Source: Petunia secreta
Lineage: Eukaryota > Streptophyta > Magnoliopsida > Solanales > Solanaceae
Assembly (NCBI GenBank): GCA_029990175.1
Contig: JARKIP010000033.1
Location: 17,095,001-17,159,000, forward strand
Direction of reading: 5' to 3'
Length of the DNA: 64,000 nt
Shown here: positions 1 through 13,929 of the stretch, in pieces
How the letters are laid out: every line of letters starts with the position of its first letter
How positions within the stretch are numbered: the first letter of the stretch is position 1
Notes under the pieces: generated by a model
The model's input: the letters and a program-made list of their open reading frames with translations, nothing else
What the model was told of the DNA's origin: nothing
Database searches by the model: none
Program-made: the position numbers and the translations under genes

Positions 1-292
1 ATGGGTAATTTAGCCACTCATTTTCATCAAAGACAAATCAAGAATAATCATGAATGAATAAACTACAAAGGAGAAGAAATAATGGAAGAAAGAACTCTTA
101 ATCTTCAAGTCTTTAATCCCACGCCTCCTTGTGTGTTCCTTGCCTCCAAGGCTCCAAAGTGCTTCCACAATGGTGGTCTTGCTCTCCCAAGTCAAGATTG
201 GGGCTGAAAATAGGTTAGAAAACCTTTTATACCTCGTGTGAAACTCGTGGACAAGTTTGCCCCTCGCCACTTTTCGCCAGAAATTTTGCCTT

Positions 293-440
293 ATGGCTGG
301 ATCATGGCCTTACGATGCCTGGGCCGTGAGCTTTGAAAATTCTGCTTTCGACTTCATGGCTGAATCATGGCCTTACGATGGCTGGGCCGTGACATTTCGT
401 CTTCAAATTCCTTTCATGGCTAATCCACGGCCTTGGCACC
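293..440. repeat. Short tandem repeat, period about 64 bp, 2.3 copies
   Basis: The phrase ATGGCTG(G/A)ATCATGGCC followed by TTACGATG and CTGGGCCGTGA occurs twice about 64 bp apart, with a third partial copy (ATGGCTAATCCACGGCCTTGG) after it. The period is not a multiple of three. A short open frame over it (257-454) is read here as incidental. Confidence 0.6.
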
Positions 441-604
441 TTACAGCGCTGTAAATTAACTTCAATTTTGCTCCAAATCATCAAACTTTAACACTTTTTC
501 ATACCATTTGATTCCTACACATTCAAACACCCAATATAAGCACAAAATACTATTGTACACGCTAAAATAATCCACAAAAGCACCAAAATATGATGTAACT
601 AATA

Positions 605-1057
605 CTAAAATATATGCATTTTTAGCCTAACATCAACTATCCTTCCCCGCTTTTCCACCGTTATGGGCACTTCACTTTGTGGCACATAGTTAGTGAAATA
701 CACGCTCTTACCATTGGGGTCATGCTCATAGTACTGGGCTTGGGGATATCCTTGTCTTGGGTCATTGGCATTTTGAGGAACAACAGCCACAGAAATGGGT
801 GCTTTATATTGTGGAGGACGAGGAGTATCTTTGGCGGGTAAATATTGATAATGAGGCAAGTTGTTCTGGTTAATGAATGCATTTGGGATGTTGTTAACTG
901 GTGCAAGCATATGAATGACACTGGAAATTAAAGGCTTTTTCGGATTGGCAGTTTCAACATTGGGATTCAGAGTTGATAGCACGGCTGACACGTTTCTGTG
1001 GCTCGACCCTTTCATTCTTTCTAATTCAGCTTGCATACATTCAATCTGCTTAGCCAT
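605..1057 (-). pseudogene. gag-like fragment of element A
   Basis: A 150-residue open frame on the minus strand. It starts with a charged, coiled-coil-like stretch (MAKQIECMQAELERMKG) and continues into a proline, asparagine and glutamine-rich linker with PHYQYLP, PRPPQYK and YPQAQYYEHD. This low-complexity composition is what one sees upstream of the capsid domain in the gag of plant Tat/Ogre-type Gypsy elements. No zinc knuckle and no capsid core are visible. The frame lies downstream of the element's 5' LTR and PBS, in the right orientation for gag. It could also be a chance frame; assignment is moderate and no function should be assumed. Confidence 0.4.
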
Positions 1058-1795
1058 TCAAGCGATTTGTTCGTCAGGAACAACGACCGCTTGCTCATTT
1101 GAAGACTTAGGGATACCAGTCTGATTACCGGTCAAATCAGTCATTGCTTGCTTCACTTTGGATTAGACGCTTAACCAACTCGGGAATCAACACGAATCAA
1201 ACTCTCTCTTTTGGGGGATAATTAAAACAAAAGAAAAATTCAACAGATAACTATGTTAGTTTCCAGATCATTGGCATAATTGCACACAATCACGTAACGC
1301 TTTGCATTTTAAACAAGTTTGACATGTGGCAATCACAATTAGCTGAGCGTAAATAAAAATGCGGGCATGTCCTACCCTGTAAGGTACCTCTTTGTGCTAG
1401 AGGTAAGCCTAATTGCGCAAATAAGTGGTAACGAAAAATAGTTCATGCCAGTTCTGAGCAATTCAGATTTAGAGTAAGCAACAATAACAATAATTGATAA
1501 CAATCATCTCTCCGCCTTGACACTGCAATTCTGTTATCCCAACTACCTTCCAAAAGTTGGTATGAACTTGAAATTCCAACACAGCTCATGCTCTTCACAA
1601 CATTTGCACAAAATTCTAAACCCAAATGCCTAAAACCTGAAACAATCCCCATACACCTTTTGTAAACATCCACACTCCTCCACGCGCAACTTCCAATTAT
1701 TCACAACATCTAGGGATAAAATTTCCAACTGCCTTCATAATACCAGACTGCAAATCATAAAAGGTTCCAATTGACCTTTTACAAATAAAACCTCA

Positions 1796-1935
1796 CTGGT
1801 CCTTGGCTTTGGACAAGCCTCTCAGCTTCCTAGGTTTTGCAAGTCTCACAGACCTTGTTCATAGGGCTCCTCACTGGTCCTCGGCTTTGATCAAGCCTCT
1901 TAGTTTTCTAGGTAGCCAAGACCGCACTGGTCTTC
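1796..1935. repeat. Tandem duplication, about 78-bp units, in the leader of element A
   Basis: CACTGGTCCT(T/C)GGCTTTG followed by CAAGCCTCT and CTAGGT occurs twice in direct order, and CACTGGTC recurs at the start of a third, shortened unit. It lies between the PBS and the gag-like frame of element A. Confidence 0.5.
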
Positions 1936-2831
1936 AAGGAGGGACCCCATTGGTCGTTTATAGACATAGCTGCTGCACTCTCCTAGTATGCGACAAGCAT
2001 ACTTCAATTTTGATAAAGTTGCAGCTGGTCAGTCAACATAAGCCTGCGCACATGCAAAGCCATTCACGAGAGGGACCCCACTGATCCTTTTAAAGACACC
2101 AGGGGCTTCGCCTCTTAGATCTCACTACACCCATCTCCAAAATACAAACCAACCAAATCTGCCTAACTTTCCCAAAACTGCAATTCTGTCTTGTTTACAA
2201 AATTCTGCACTATGATCTCAAATACTCCATGGACTGCTATGACAACACAGATTCTGCTAAATTCTTTCATTTTCTGACCTAAAAGACAACATAGGAGACA
2301 AAATTCCAAACCTGATTTTGCTCAAAACATGGTAAGGACTGAGGATTCGTTATCACACAGCACATAATATGCTTTGTCGTTGGATTTCAATAACCCGTTG
2401 ACATAAGGGCGGTTTCCTAACTATGGAGGCGGTACTAAGGACCGGGTCCAGACTAAGGTGTAAATGCATGCATGTTCCTAAAAGCTCCGTCTAAGAGTGG
2501 GCTAACGGTTGAGGCTAACAGGTGAGTGGCAAGCGGCCTCGCAGTCGAATTACTCCCACGACAACCGCTGGTGTACCAACTCGTCAGAAGGGTTCTTTAG
2601 TGGAAGAAAGTGTGGGTACGCATGAGCATACCTCACGGATATTTGGGGTGAAAATGCAAGAGGTTCCCAGGAGTGGGGGAAGTATGAACGGAATGTCAGT
2701 TTATATGTGCACAAATAAGAGTGTAGTGACATGCTTTTCGTGGCACACAAACAAACGGATATAATAAAGCAGGATAAATTAGGCATGCTAGTTGCAAATA
2801 ATTGGAAACCTTTATGGTCAAAACCTTTATT

Positions 2832-2851
2832 GGTCCCCAGCGGAGTCGCCA
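2832..2851 (-). other. Primer-binding site of element A
   Basis: On the minus strand the sequence TGGCGACTCCGCTGGGGA follows the end of the LTR after a few bases. It has the position and the TGG start expected of a tRNA-complementary primer-binding site, and it fixes the orientation of element A as minus. I do not name the primer tRNA. Confidence 0.65.
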
Positions 2852-2854
2852 TGC

Positions 2855-5800
2855 TGTTGAACCCCCAAAAAATTAACCCCGAAGGGCTAAATTCAGGAAT
2901 ATCGACAGGATGGACTAACTCTTTTGGAGTTTTTGGGGTCGCCACCCAATTTAAGGAAAAACAGGGAACCAGATAAACAAATGCGTGCAAAACTCCGTTT
3001 TATAAAAAGACGGTCTTTCTTTCAGAAATTCTAAAGGTAAGAGGTTTTGCTAATTTCGAAAGAAGGTTTTTAAGGCACTTTCGAAATTCCGTTAAAAACG
3101 GTTAATCCGACAGGTTTTCAAAATATTTGCAACTGGTATTTATGCGCTTTTTCTAAAAATAATTAACTGAACTATTAATTAATTCAACAAATTAAATTTA
3201 GTAAGTTTTCAAAAGATTTTACAGTTTTATTTAAAAGCTTTAATTATTTTCAAAATAAAATAAATAAATAAATAAAGCGCATTTTCTTTTGAAAAGGAAC
3301 GATTTGATCGTCCTAATTTCTTTACCAACTCGTATGTGATAGCGCATAAATGGCACTTCCTCAATTTCAACTTTAAAACCCAAGTTTCTCACCATAAGAT
3401 GGAACTTTAGGTTTCAAGTCGCTTTTTGCACAGTTGTTTCGGGACATTTAGAAGTTAATTAAAACTTCTTTGTAAATTTTGACTTTTTAAAAGAAACTAC
3501 TTCGTATCAATAAGATAGAAGTCTTTTCTTACAGTCTGTTATTAAGCGTAGTTTTAAAAATTTATGAAATTTTGCATGCATTTGTCTAAATGGCCTGATT
3601 TGCAATAAATTAAATAATGACTTCAAAATAAAGATGATGAACATAAAGTAAATAAAATAACTCAAACAAATCATTATATATATTAACAATAAAAATATTT
3701 CTACAAAGTTTTCATAAACATTCTAAAGGGAAAAAGAAGGATAGGAGTTGAAAGATAAAAACCCGAGAATTTGACAAACTCGCGGGAGCCTTGAATTTTT
3801 CTAAAATTTCTAAAGGTCTTGAAAACTTGAGCCCGAGCTTGACCCCAATGCGACTCCAAGCCAATGAGCCATCCCATTTGCGAGTTTAGCTAACTCGTCC
3901 CCAAAGTTGCATGCCAAGAAAATAAGATAAATAGTTAGCATGTGCGCTGAACAGAGAAACGAGAAGGAAAGATTGAGATTAAACTAGAGTACTTTTAGCA
4001 TGCAGATTCAAATAGCATAAAAAGCATTGGTCATATGTGGGACAGATACAACCAACGACAAATAAGATCATCCAATTATCAAGAACAAATAGCTCAATCC
4101 GTTGCTTAGAAAAAGGGTCATCCTATCATCTGTTATTAAGCGAGAAATTGAAGTGCCTAACCATGTATTCGACTTAAGGGAATTAAAACAAATGTACTTT
4201 CATGAATAAATTTAAAGCAGTAGATTTTCAATAGCCTAAAAAAAAGGATATTGGAATGATATCAGAAGAACAAAGCAATAAAAGAAGGATTCGGTATTCA
4301 GAAATGAAATAACAAGGTGCTTTGTTCACAAGTAATCCAAATTTATTTGCTACACGCAAGATCAAAGTACAATCAAAATGCAAAAATAATGTAGCATGCA
4401 AAGAGCTCCTCATTGGATAACATTTACAGCTTCTTTTCATCTTCACACACACATCTGCACCCATCACTCACATTGCACCTGAACAGCCCTCTACTAGACA
4501 CACACACCTGCAAAACAAACTTGTAGAACACCTCAGCAACCCTAAACAATCTGCACACCAGGCCAGGCTCCATGAATCACCTTTGAAATAGTCTATGCAC
4601 CACATAAGCCAGCAGAACACACCCTTTAAACTCACAGAGCTGCTACTAACACCCTCCTAACACCTAACCTGAAACCCCCAAATCACCCTCTAAACAGCTC
4701 TGAACTACCTGCAACAACCACATAGCAACCTGAATAAACACTCACATCCCTCACAAACGTTACCCTAAACACCACTATATCTGCAGACTAAACAGAGCAG
4801 CCTTCACACCTGCACATAGCAGCACACACAGGCTCTCATCCAGGCACGAATACACACCAGACTACTCTCACTTCAGACCTCTACTATCTCCAAGAAACAG
4901 GGGTACCACAACTACACTTCAGAGTAACCCAAGAAGAAACAAAGCTGCTAACATATGCACCAAAGAACTGGACAAAACTTCATACATAGAAATGAATTAA
5001 CATAGAAGAGCGGATTTCTAACACCTATGGCAAATAGAAAGAAACTGGAGGGACATTACATATTGACAGAAGAGCCATGGTCTTAACAGAACAAGGAGAA
5101 ACAAAAGAAAAGTCCCTTTAAACTAACTTGAACCGACAAAGAAAATCACTACCAGATAGCTAATCAAGAACTTATTAAACATTAAATATTGAAACTTTAA
5201 GAAGGAAAATACTGAAAAGGAACAGGGAAATTACGCTGAAATTGCAGAACACAGTTCACAGGACCTTAAGATTATCCTATACTACTACTAATGCTTAAGA
5301 GAAGCCATGAGGAAAGACTGAAACAAGAAAAAAAAATAATACTTTAATGCACATAAAAGGAAATCTGGAAAAGAGAAGGGAACCACATTTAAGACCTGAA
5401 ACTCTCTTTTGACATAAAGAGTGACAAAATGATTCAAATTGGATAGGAACAAAGCTAATGGAAATGGACAAGACCATTAACGAAATAAACACAGAACAAA
5501 CTAGTCAACACTGCATGCAAGTTGAGATGGATATACCAAGCTATTTGCACAGAGAAAGACTGAGAGACCAGCTTAATTATTGACACTCATAAGACCTCAG
5601 AACTTATTGATCCTATTCTGGTTCGAATGAACACAACCCCAAGCAATCCAGACCTTGAACATCCTTAATGGACCTCTAAGAAACACCATGCTTCCTCTTG
5701 ATAGATGAGAAAACGTCAACAAGAACCTCGAGTTTTACACACACCTGCAAACTACAAGACTCCACAGAACATCCTCCAGAATAGAAACACCAACTAACTA

Positions 5801-7056
5801 CAGGCACCCCCACTCCTTCAAACCACCAGGAAGCTGAAACAACCCCTGCAATTGAAACTGTAACAACATCCCCTACTGCTACTTCAAATTCTTTCAATTT
5901 TCCTACACCAAATGCTAACAACCAGGAAGCAAAAACTCACCTACGGCTTTAACAAAACCCTCAGTAATTCCTTAGAACTGTTCAGAACATAGGAAAACAG
6001 CCCCAAACAATCACTCATCCGACAAAATGAGCATCATGGACATTTAAAGAAAAACAAACAAACCTGCAGCTTTTTCAGATCATTCGGACAGAGCAACAAC
6101 CAAAATGACAACATCTAAGCTTATATCAACCAAGAGCAAAGTCATATGACTAGGGAAGCAGCATTTTGATTTAAACAAATTGAAACCAGAAGAAAAAAAA
6201 AAACTTTATCTAAACTAACTCATGAATTTATACACCAACAGAAATACTTGAAGAAATTACATAACACCTAAGATAGACAGAAAAACTAAAAGAAATGCGA
6301 GGTCGAGTAGTTTACCTTTTTGCGAGCAGTGAACGGGGCGTTAAATCTTAACAAAGCGACTCGAACTAAACCGACAACTTGAATGAGGTTGACAACTCAA
6401 AAGGCGAAGCGACGACTCAATCAAAAAATCAACCAAATCACTAACACCGTATGTTTGAACTTCAAACTAAGAAAAGAAATCTATAGTGTATATGGGTTCA
6501 TACTCTGCCATTTTGTTCTTTTTTCTCTCTTCTTCCTACTACTGCCGCTGCCCCTGAACTCTCTGCTCCTATCTATTCACCGCTGCCCCCGAAAGTGAAA
6601 TCAAAAGGAAAATTTATGGCCAGAGCTTAGGGTTTCCTAGAGCTATGAGAAAATACCCAATGACCCTCCAACGGACTGTAATGGATAAGGTTGGTACCAC
6701 GAGATGAGCTGGAGAGGGAGTGGGGTCCGTAAAGTACCATTTTTGGACTGATTTCGTGACTACCGTTGTGAAATCGGGTCACGCGGGTTGGGATCGAGAA
6801 GAAAGGAGTCGGGTCCTCTGACAAACGGGTTAGGGATCCCTTTTTTTTAATTTTGGGGAGGGAGTGTGATATATGTAATGCTTGCAGAAATAGGATGGAT
6901 TTTAGGTTTAAGAACAATTCTAGCCTATTTTAGAATGAATTAGGAAATTACACGGGTGAACTGGAATTGGGTTATGCTTTGCAAATTTACCCTTTTCTTC
7001 AAAAACTCATTAAATAATTTTTCATTAATTAAAATTTTGGGACTAAGGTGTCAACA
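2855..7056 (-). mobile_element. 5' LTR of Gypsy element A (about 4.2 kb)
   Basis: On the plus strand the unit begins TGTTGAACCC and ends GGTGTCAACA, giving the TG...CA ends of an LTR. On the minus strand it therefore starts TGTTGACACC and runs into the primer-binding site at 2832-2851. It holds no protein motif; the short frames inside it (for example at 4228, 5295 and 6627) are not supported as genes. Its right end overlaps LTR B2 by the 8-bp string TGTCAACA. The partner LTR would lie left of the window, so length and ends cannot be confirmed by comparison. Confidence 0.55.
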
Positions 7057-9054
7057 CTCGGATCCAGTTCAAATATCGGGTTTGACTAGGTGACTCGGTT
7101 GAGTCGGTTTTTGGAGTCGCCACCTAATAAATTTATTTAAGGCGTATTAGGTCACCTACGATGTCTAAGTATCTAAATTAAACTCCGGGAAGTTATACTA
7201 ACAATGATTCTAAGGTAAGAAGTCTTTGTGACTCGAGAAGAAGGTGTTAGGCATTACCCGATTCCCACAAAAAGTAGTTCCCGACCGGATTTATATTTTG
7301 GGATTAAGGTTAAAACATAAAGCATTGACATAATCAAAAAGTCAAAGATGTAATTTTAATTTAAGAGAAAACATATCAAAGTAAAGCTAAATTCCAATTA
7401 TGTTTCAATTAAAGAATATTTCTAAAAAAATATAAATTGGGCAGATTCCAATGTTAGTTTGAAAAAGTTTAGATATCCCTAAAATACACTGAATTCTCTA
7501 AATGTAGGGACAAGGAGAATTTTAGTGATTTTAGAAATGTTAGCCTCTTTATGCGGTAGTATGACATTAGTTGTCAAGTACCGTTGCTCGTGTGGCTATT
7601 GTTGTGAGGTCGCGTCTATGCATATTGATGTAGATATTGTGTAGATGTGAATAATACTTTAAACAAAATATGCAAGGATATATATACACACAATAGTTTT
7701 GTAGAAAGTAGTAATTAAATAGTGTATAGGAAAAACTAATGTAATTTTTAAGGATGAAATAAAATTATAACAATATATGAAAATAAGATAATTAGTATAT
7801 TGCACAATAAGTTAATATGTAAATTTTTAACTAATACTTTTGAAAATATAAGTATATAAATTCATGGGACTTGACCTCCATAGTCCTTATTCATGGGACT
7901 TGACCTCCAGAATCTGGCTCATTTTATTCTTTGCGTATTTGGCCTTTTTGCAGAAACAACCCCTTTTCCAAAAAAATTATGGATTAAAAAACTTTGTATA
8001 GTCAGCCCTATTATAACTCACAAAATAGATTTGTTAGTTTACATAAACAGTCCCGTTTTCAACATAAATTTCAGGTTAGAGATTTTGCATAAATAATCCC
8101 GTTTTTATGTCGTGTTGCACTTTTAGGTGTTTACAGAAAACGAACCCCTTTATAATCTGCTTTATAAACCTGCCATGTTTCAATAAATTTCAGATTCTAC
8201 AATTCTACGCAAACAGCCTAGTTTTCAATTTCAGCCCTTTAACATATGCAAGATAGGAAGAGAGCAAGAGAAGGCCCCTGTTTAGCCAATACTTGTTACT
8301 TTTAGAGCAACGTTTATCACTGCACCTGTTTTAGCAATACATACCAGGGAAGAACCTAACAAATACTTTATAGGGTCTATGGGATGATGAATTCAAACAC
8401 AGAAAACAAGGAGGAGGAAGTGTGCCCTGTGTGCACATGTCGTGAACTTTCAAATTCATCTTCCATATACTTTCTGCCTTCTCATTGAATCCTTTGGAAT
8501 CAATTACTTGTTATAGGCAAAGAAGCTATTTTTTTAATGAATACTCTTCCTGCAAATGAAACTATAGTGGTAGTCTTTTATGACTATCCAATCTTAAGAT
8601 ACTATAATGAAAGAGGTTAGTGATGGCTCTTGCAAGGCCCAAGTAACATTACTATAGCATATTCATATAATCATAATCAAACGAGACATGTGACGGATGA
8701 ACATAGACATAGACCAATGCTTACATCTACATATGCCACAAGGATGGATTCACTAGTTCTAATATCTAACCTTAGCCACAGAAAACAACAGATCCCAACA
8801 GTGAGCACAAGAATAGGAGAGATACCAAGAGTCCGGATATATCTTTTCTTTAACCAGTATGACGAAAAAGCAACTAAGCAATAACTGTAAGCCCTTTCTG
8901 ATTGCCTTTGAGAGAGAAGGCTAAGTGTATTATTCTACGCTTTTAGAGATGAAATAAAGAGTATGTAAGAAGAAGAAGATAAGAGTAGTATTCTGTAAGT
9001 ATTCTTCAGTATTTGTGAGTGTCTCAGTGTGTGAAATAAAGGGAGGAGGGGCTG

Positions 9055-9063
9055 GTTTATATA
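9055..9063 (-). promoter_or_regulatory. Candidate TATA box of LTR B2
   Basis: On the minus strand this reads TATATAAAC. The same 9-mer, in the same sense relative to the LTR, occurs in B1 (44458-44466) and B3 (61070-61078). Conservation across three diverged copies supports it as the LTR promoter core; no transcription start is known. Confidence 0.55.
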
Positions 9064-11549
9064 GTGCAGGGAAGAGTTGTTTTAAAATTCAAATTCTACA
9101 TGCCAAAAGAAAGTGGAAAACCAGTAAAACAAAAAGAAGGAAAATAAATCAAGATATCAATTACTCAAAATTAGGGAAAAGTTATAGAGAGAATTCTGTT
9201 AATTTTACATACAGTAAAGGAAATCATTTTAGCATATAGTTTTCCTAAAATATATATAGTTATTTAAGAAATTTAAAAAAATAAGAGATATTGCCTTTTC
9301 CAAGCTAAAAATCAGCAAGCAATCCCTATCTACATTCGACTACATATGTATCTAGACGTATGTAGATTTTGCATACATATAACACGAGGAAAGTATGAGA
9401 AGTCCTATGATCGCGCCTCTGTCTTCCATACTCATGAACTCATATATGGCAAGGAAAGATTTCAAAATCATTCTATTTTAAAAGAAGAACTAACAGTTTG
9501 TCCATCAATCCAAATATATTGCCAATCCCTAAGATTATGCATCTTTTAGAAAATAATGTAAACTAGGCCATAAGAATAATTCATATAATCATGCTATTGC
9601 TATATCCGTAAGCAGGTTCCAATTTCAAAAAAGGTAAACAGACCATTACTCGACAAAACATATTCTCAAGACTATTCAAGAATTTTTTAAACAAATTATT
9701 TGATTGAATATTATTCGATATGATCAAACTATTTCCACTTATCTATTTTAAAATTCGAGCAAACCAATACATGGATACGAATTAGATATATAGATAAACA
9801 TGAATATATTCTCACGAATTATCCAGAAAAATCAAAGAATAAGGAAAACAGAGTAAAATAAGAAAGATGATACCCGTTTGATAGTGTTCGAAGAGAAGCA
9901 GGTCGGGTCGGGTTGTAGAGGTTGAACCGGGTTTGTCCTTGACCCGTTTTGCTCAGCCCGTTTTTGCTTGATTTCTAGAGATTAGTGCTCAAATCTTTCA
10001 TCTTTTGCTCATGTATATGCGATTGCAATGAATCCGTAAACAAATTCCCATATTTCTTTTCGTTTGAACTAATTTGCAAAGATTTGATTCGAATCTTTCC
10101 ATTCTTTTTCCCGGCGTGAACAAAGCAGAGAGAGAGAGGCGGAGTGTCATCGTGTTCGTAGGCGTCGCTAGCGGAGGAGGGTGGCGTTGACTGTATTTAG
10201 ATGGAATTGTAGAAAAGGAGGAGAGAGGAGAGTTAGGGGAGGCGTGATTTTAGCAAAGGATGAGGGGAAATGTTTTTTAGGGTTTTCAGATTAGGGACTT
10301 GGTGTATAGTTAAAAACGGAAAAGCTCATCTGGACCGTTGGATCTGAAAGACGGATGCATGAGATGCTGCCACGTAGGCACGCGTGTGGGTGTGTGTATG
10401 TATATATCTGTCTACGAGTGTATGTGTATGAGTGTATATAAGTGTATATGGAGTGTGTTTATGAGCGTATATGGAAACTAATTGGCTAATAAGAGACTAA
10501 AAAAATGCCAATAAATGGAAGAGTAATTGGTAAGACATAAGGAATAATATTGGGGACTTAGGAGAGAATAAAAACTGATTCAAAATAATTGTGAATAAAT
10601 TTAGATAGTATTAATTAAGTGTAAGTAATTGTAAAATGGATATTCAGGTGCATAAATCGCATAAATAGTTACAAAATTGTGCAAGTATTTTGAAAACGAC
10701 CTAAATAATGTAATTATATAATATATTCACAATTAAATAAGTATTATATAAATATGATGTTAAGGATAAGGGATTACACACGTAAATGCATACCATCTAA
10801 TGCATTTTGTTAGAAAAGTTTAATCTGTATTCTTTAAGCTAAATACAGCCAATTATTAAAAGGGAGGGACAAAATTGGTGATACGACCCGGAATCCGGCT
10901 AGGCCATGCGGGCACCCGACATCCTCCCCTAGACTCGTCGGGTGAACCCTTACCAATTAAATTAGAAAAATAAATATAATTCAATTAATAAATAAGAACA
11001 ATAGTTAGAAAACGCACAGACGTACTGATGCCTCTAAGCTGTACAAAAGAAATTACAGCTGACTATCCAACATACAAGGTTTAGGGCTATCCAGACTAGA
11101 CATCTAAGAGTACAGAAGAAGACAAATACCTCCAGAAGGGAGCAAAATGCAACTGAAATAATAAACATAAAACTGGTGGCCATCCAGAATAAAAGCTGGC
11201 TCACCCTGACAGCTGAAGTCGTCTTGGCTCCTTCACAACGTGGCGAACTAAATCCTGGAGCGAACCTGCCTAAACGAAATAGATAGACAAGAAATAAACA
11301 ACAAACGAAGGTGTGAGTCAAAAGGACTCAATAAGCGGGGCAGACTAGCCATCTCTAAGAATAGGATAGCTAGCCAGGGAGAAAAGAAACAGATAAACCA
11401 AATTCTTCTTATTTAAATTATGAAATGGCACAGCCAGATAATAGCTAGAAACACGTATGGAATCACATACTCATCAACAACCAGGAACATAAGATAGCCA
11501 GAACATATAGGTATCCCGACCACATCAACAATCAGAAATACATGTTGTT

Positions 11550-11700
11550 GCAGCGTGCAACCCGATCCATATATTCATCCTGTCACAGCGTGCAACCCAA
11601 TCCATATATTTATACCGTTGCGGCGTGATACCCCATCCATATATTTATACTGTCGCGGCGTGTGGCCCGATCCATATGTATATATGTCGCGGCGTGCGAC
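11550..11700. repeat. 35-bp minisatellite in C1 3' LTR, about 5 units
   Basis: Units contain GCGGCGTG(C)AACCCGATCC and then ATATATT, repeating every 34-35 bp. The matching array in the other LTR lies at 18220-18368 with the same unit length, so it predates insertion of C1. Confidence 0.75.
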
Positions 11701-11868
11701 CTAGAATACGAGCCAGAAATATATAGGCAAACTGAAATATGTCCACAACATAGTATACATACCGCATATATAAAACACAACACAACACACACAATAGTCA
11801 GCATGCGATGCAATGAAATGGAATGAATGCGATATGATGCGATGCATTACATATGCCTAATACCCATC

Positions 11869-12240
11869 TCCGGCGCAGGACTCTCATCGTCTACCAAGAG
11901 ATATATGCAATAATGACCCTTCACCGGCTCGGGACTCTCATCGATTACCAAAAAGTATATGCAATGATGACCCTTTACCGGCTCGGGACTCTCATCGATT
12001 ACCGGGAAGTATATGCAATAATGATCCTTCATCGGTGCGGGACTCTCATCGCCAACCGGGAAGTATATGCAATAATGATCCTTCACCGGTGCGGGACTCT
12101 CATCGCCAACCGGGAAGTATATGCTATAATGATCCTTCACTGGTGCGGGACTCTCATCGCCAACCGGGAAGTATATGCAATAATGATCCTTCACCGGCTC
12201 GGGACTCTCATCGACTGCCGGGAAGTAAATGTCAACTCAC
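11869..12240. repeat. 54-bp minisatellite in C1 3' LTR, 7 units
   Basis: The core CGG(C/T)(G/T)CGGGACTCTCATCG recurs at 11871, 11925, 11979 and every 54 bp to 12195. Because 54 is divisible by three, open frames run through it on both strands and give 18-residue protein repeats. That explains the 115-residue and 147-residue frames here, which I reject as genes. Confidence 0.85.
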
Positions 12241-13542
12241 ACCCAGGGTATGCTAAGATCCTCAATGTAATACCAACAACAGGCCATAACATATAATATA
12301 AAAATTAAATCCAAAGCTAAGGTGTAATGAGTATACCTATCGGCAGCTACACACGTAAGGAACACGTGGTAGAAAATCTACGAGGCCAGGTGCCTCCAAT
12401 GAAATGGATATACACACTTACCTCGTTCCAAAGTTAACACTGCTACCCAACAATCGCTTTATTCTTTGAATTCATTGCCAAACAATCCCACTGTGTTCAT
12501 TAAGCAGAAAAATATATGACATTAGGCTAAAGTCTTCATTCCTCACATGTTAGGGCAATCCGGTTTGGAACCTGATACCTTATTCGCATACGCAATACGC
12601 AGGCCAGGCCTATGTACAGGGTTTAAGGACACATAGCCAAACCCTAAAAAAATTACATTTATATGTTTCCCATAACTCACTGAATACGAATATATAATCA
12701 ATTCCACTATCGGGGTCCAACTGACCCTTTAAACTATAAGTTGAACTTATTGAAATGATGTATAATATCTCAATTTTTACCGTTAAAATATATTCAAACA
12801 CACGTAATAAACTCAAATAATATATTAGGATCATTACCTGAATGTTTCGGGGTGAAAATTCTACTTTTCTCCGACTCTTTTTCTCATTTTCTGGCATTTT
12901 TTTCCTTTCTCTGCTTTTGTTCTCGTTTCTGTTCTGTTTTGTTTCATTTTCTGTTCTGTAGTTGTAAATAGATAAGGCCACCGCCCATGGTCACCTACTC
13001 AAATTTTCTTTTCTTTCATTTTTTGTCTTTTTCTTTTTCTTTTATAATTTCTTTTCTTTTCGTGACAAAATTTAAAACGGTACCCTATGATATTTGAAAC
13101 AATTCCAACTTTTTCATACAAGTTATACAAAATACATTTAACATACTAGCTAAGACGGATCTCAAATCGAACTCCCGAAACTCAATATGCAAATTAAATG
13201 GAAAAAGGTCAAAATATTGAACTTTCGGCATTTTAGCGGAAACTAGCCGAACAACATCGAAATTCACTTTTAAAAAATTAAAAAAGTCACAAATAATCAT
13301 ACGAACCTAACGGCACTTTTGGATTTCGAATCGGAGCTCATTCGCCCAAAACTGAGCTCGAAAATCTCTTTTTAATATTTATCGACAATAAAAACTGAAA
13401 CTTTCTTCCGATGCCTACCAAACGAGATCTGATTTAGCTCAAATTTTACAGACAGGTCCTAATGGACCTTACGAATATTTTAAAATTATCGGCACGTCAA
13501 TCGGAGCCCTAACTTCCGAAACGACTAACTGAGGTCGTTTCA

Positions 13543-13555
13543 TTCTCCTCCACTT
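13543..13555 (-). other. Polypurine tract of C1
   Basis: On the minus strand this reads AAGTGGAGGAGAA, immediately before the LTR start TGAAACGACC. It sets the minus orientation together with the PBS at the other end. Confidence 0.7.
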
Positions 13556-13929
13556 AAACACTCGTTCGTCCTCGAACGAGCCTAAGTCTTAAAGAAAATT
13601 CCGCACAGATAACAAAAGAACTTTCACAACCTTCATAAGCTACTCCACGGACATTATTTCCTGATTACAGGATCATAATTATAACACACATATTGAACTT
13701 TTGGAATAAAACATGTTTGGATAATATGATAACCCCATTGCCCGGATTATGTTGACTAAGACGATCCTTCTTCGATCACAAGAGGAGAGTCCTACATTTT
13801 CGAAACAAAGATACATGGAACTCTGGATGGATTAACATGATTTAACCGATAATCACCTCTTTGAAATACCTTCTGATATAGAACATGTCGATGGAACTAA
13901 GAATTAGCTCAAGCTTGATGCAATAGCGG

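Larger units (their letters stand above)
1..2854 (-). mobile_element. Internal region of Gypsy-like element A (partial)
   Basis: This stretch lies inside the primer-binding site and 5' LTR at 2832-7056, so on the minus strand it is the leader and gag side of an LTR retrotransposon that continues past the left edge of the window. The only protein-like block is the gag-like frame at 605-1057. The rest (1058-2831 and 1-604) is untranslated-looking, with two small tandem duplications noted separately. No protease, reverse transcriptase or integrase motif is visible. Family assignment as Gypsy rests on the large LTR and the type of primer-binding site and is inference. Confidence 0.6.
10879..13542 (-). 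repeat. 3' LTR of C1
   Basis: 2664 bp, near-collinear with 17552-20226. It carries the same 35-bp and 54-bp minisatellites and the same CT-rich tract near 13000-13060. Lower coordinates are the 3' side because the polypurine tract lies at 13543-13555. The apparent frames at 11847, 11853 and 12035 come from the 54-bp repeat and are not genes. Confidence 0.85.

Noticed and set aside
11847..12296. Overlapping 115- and 147-residue frames with 18-residue repeats, on both strands
   Set aside because: They are translations of a 54-bp tandem repeat in an LTR; all frames without a stop in one unit stay open. The same occurs at 18497-18969 and in part at 56822-57272.
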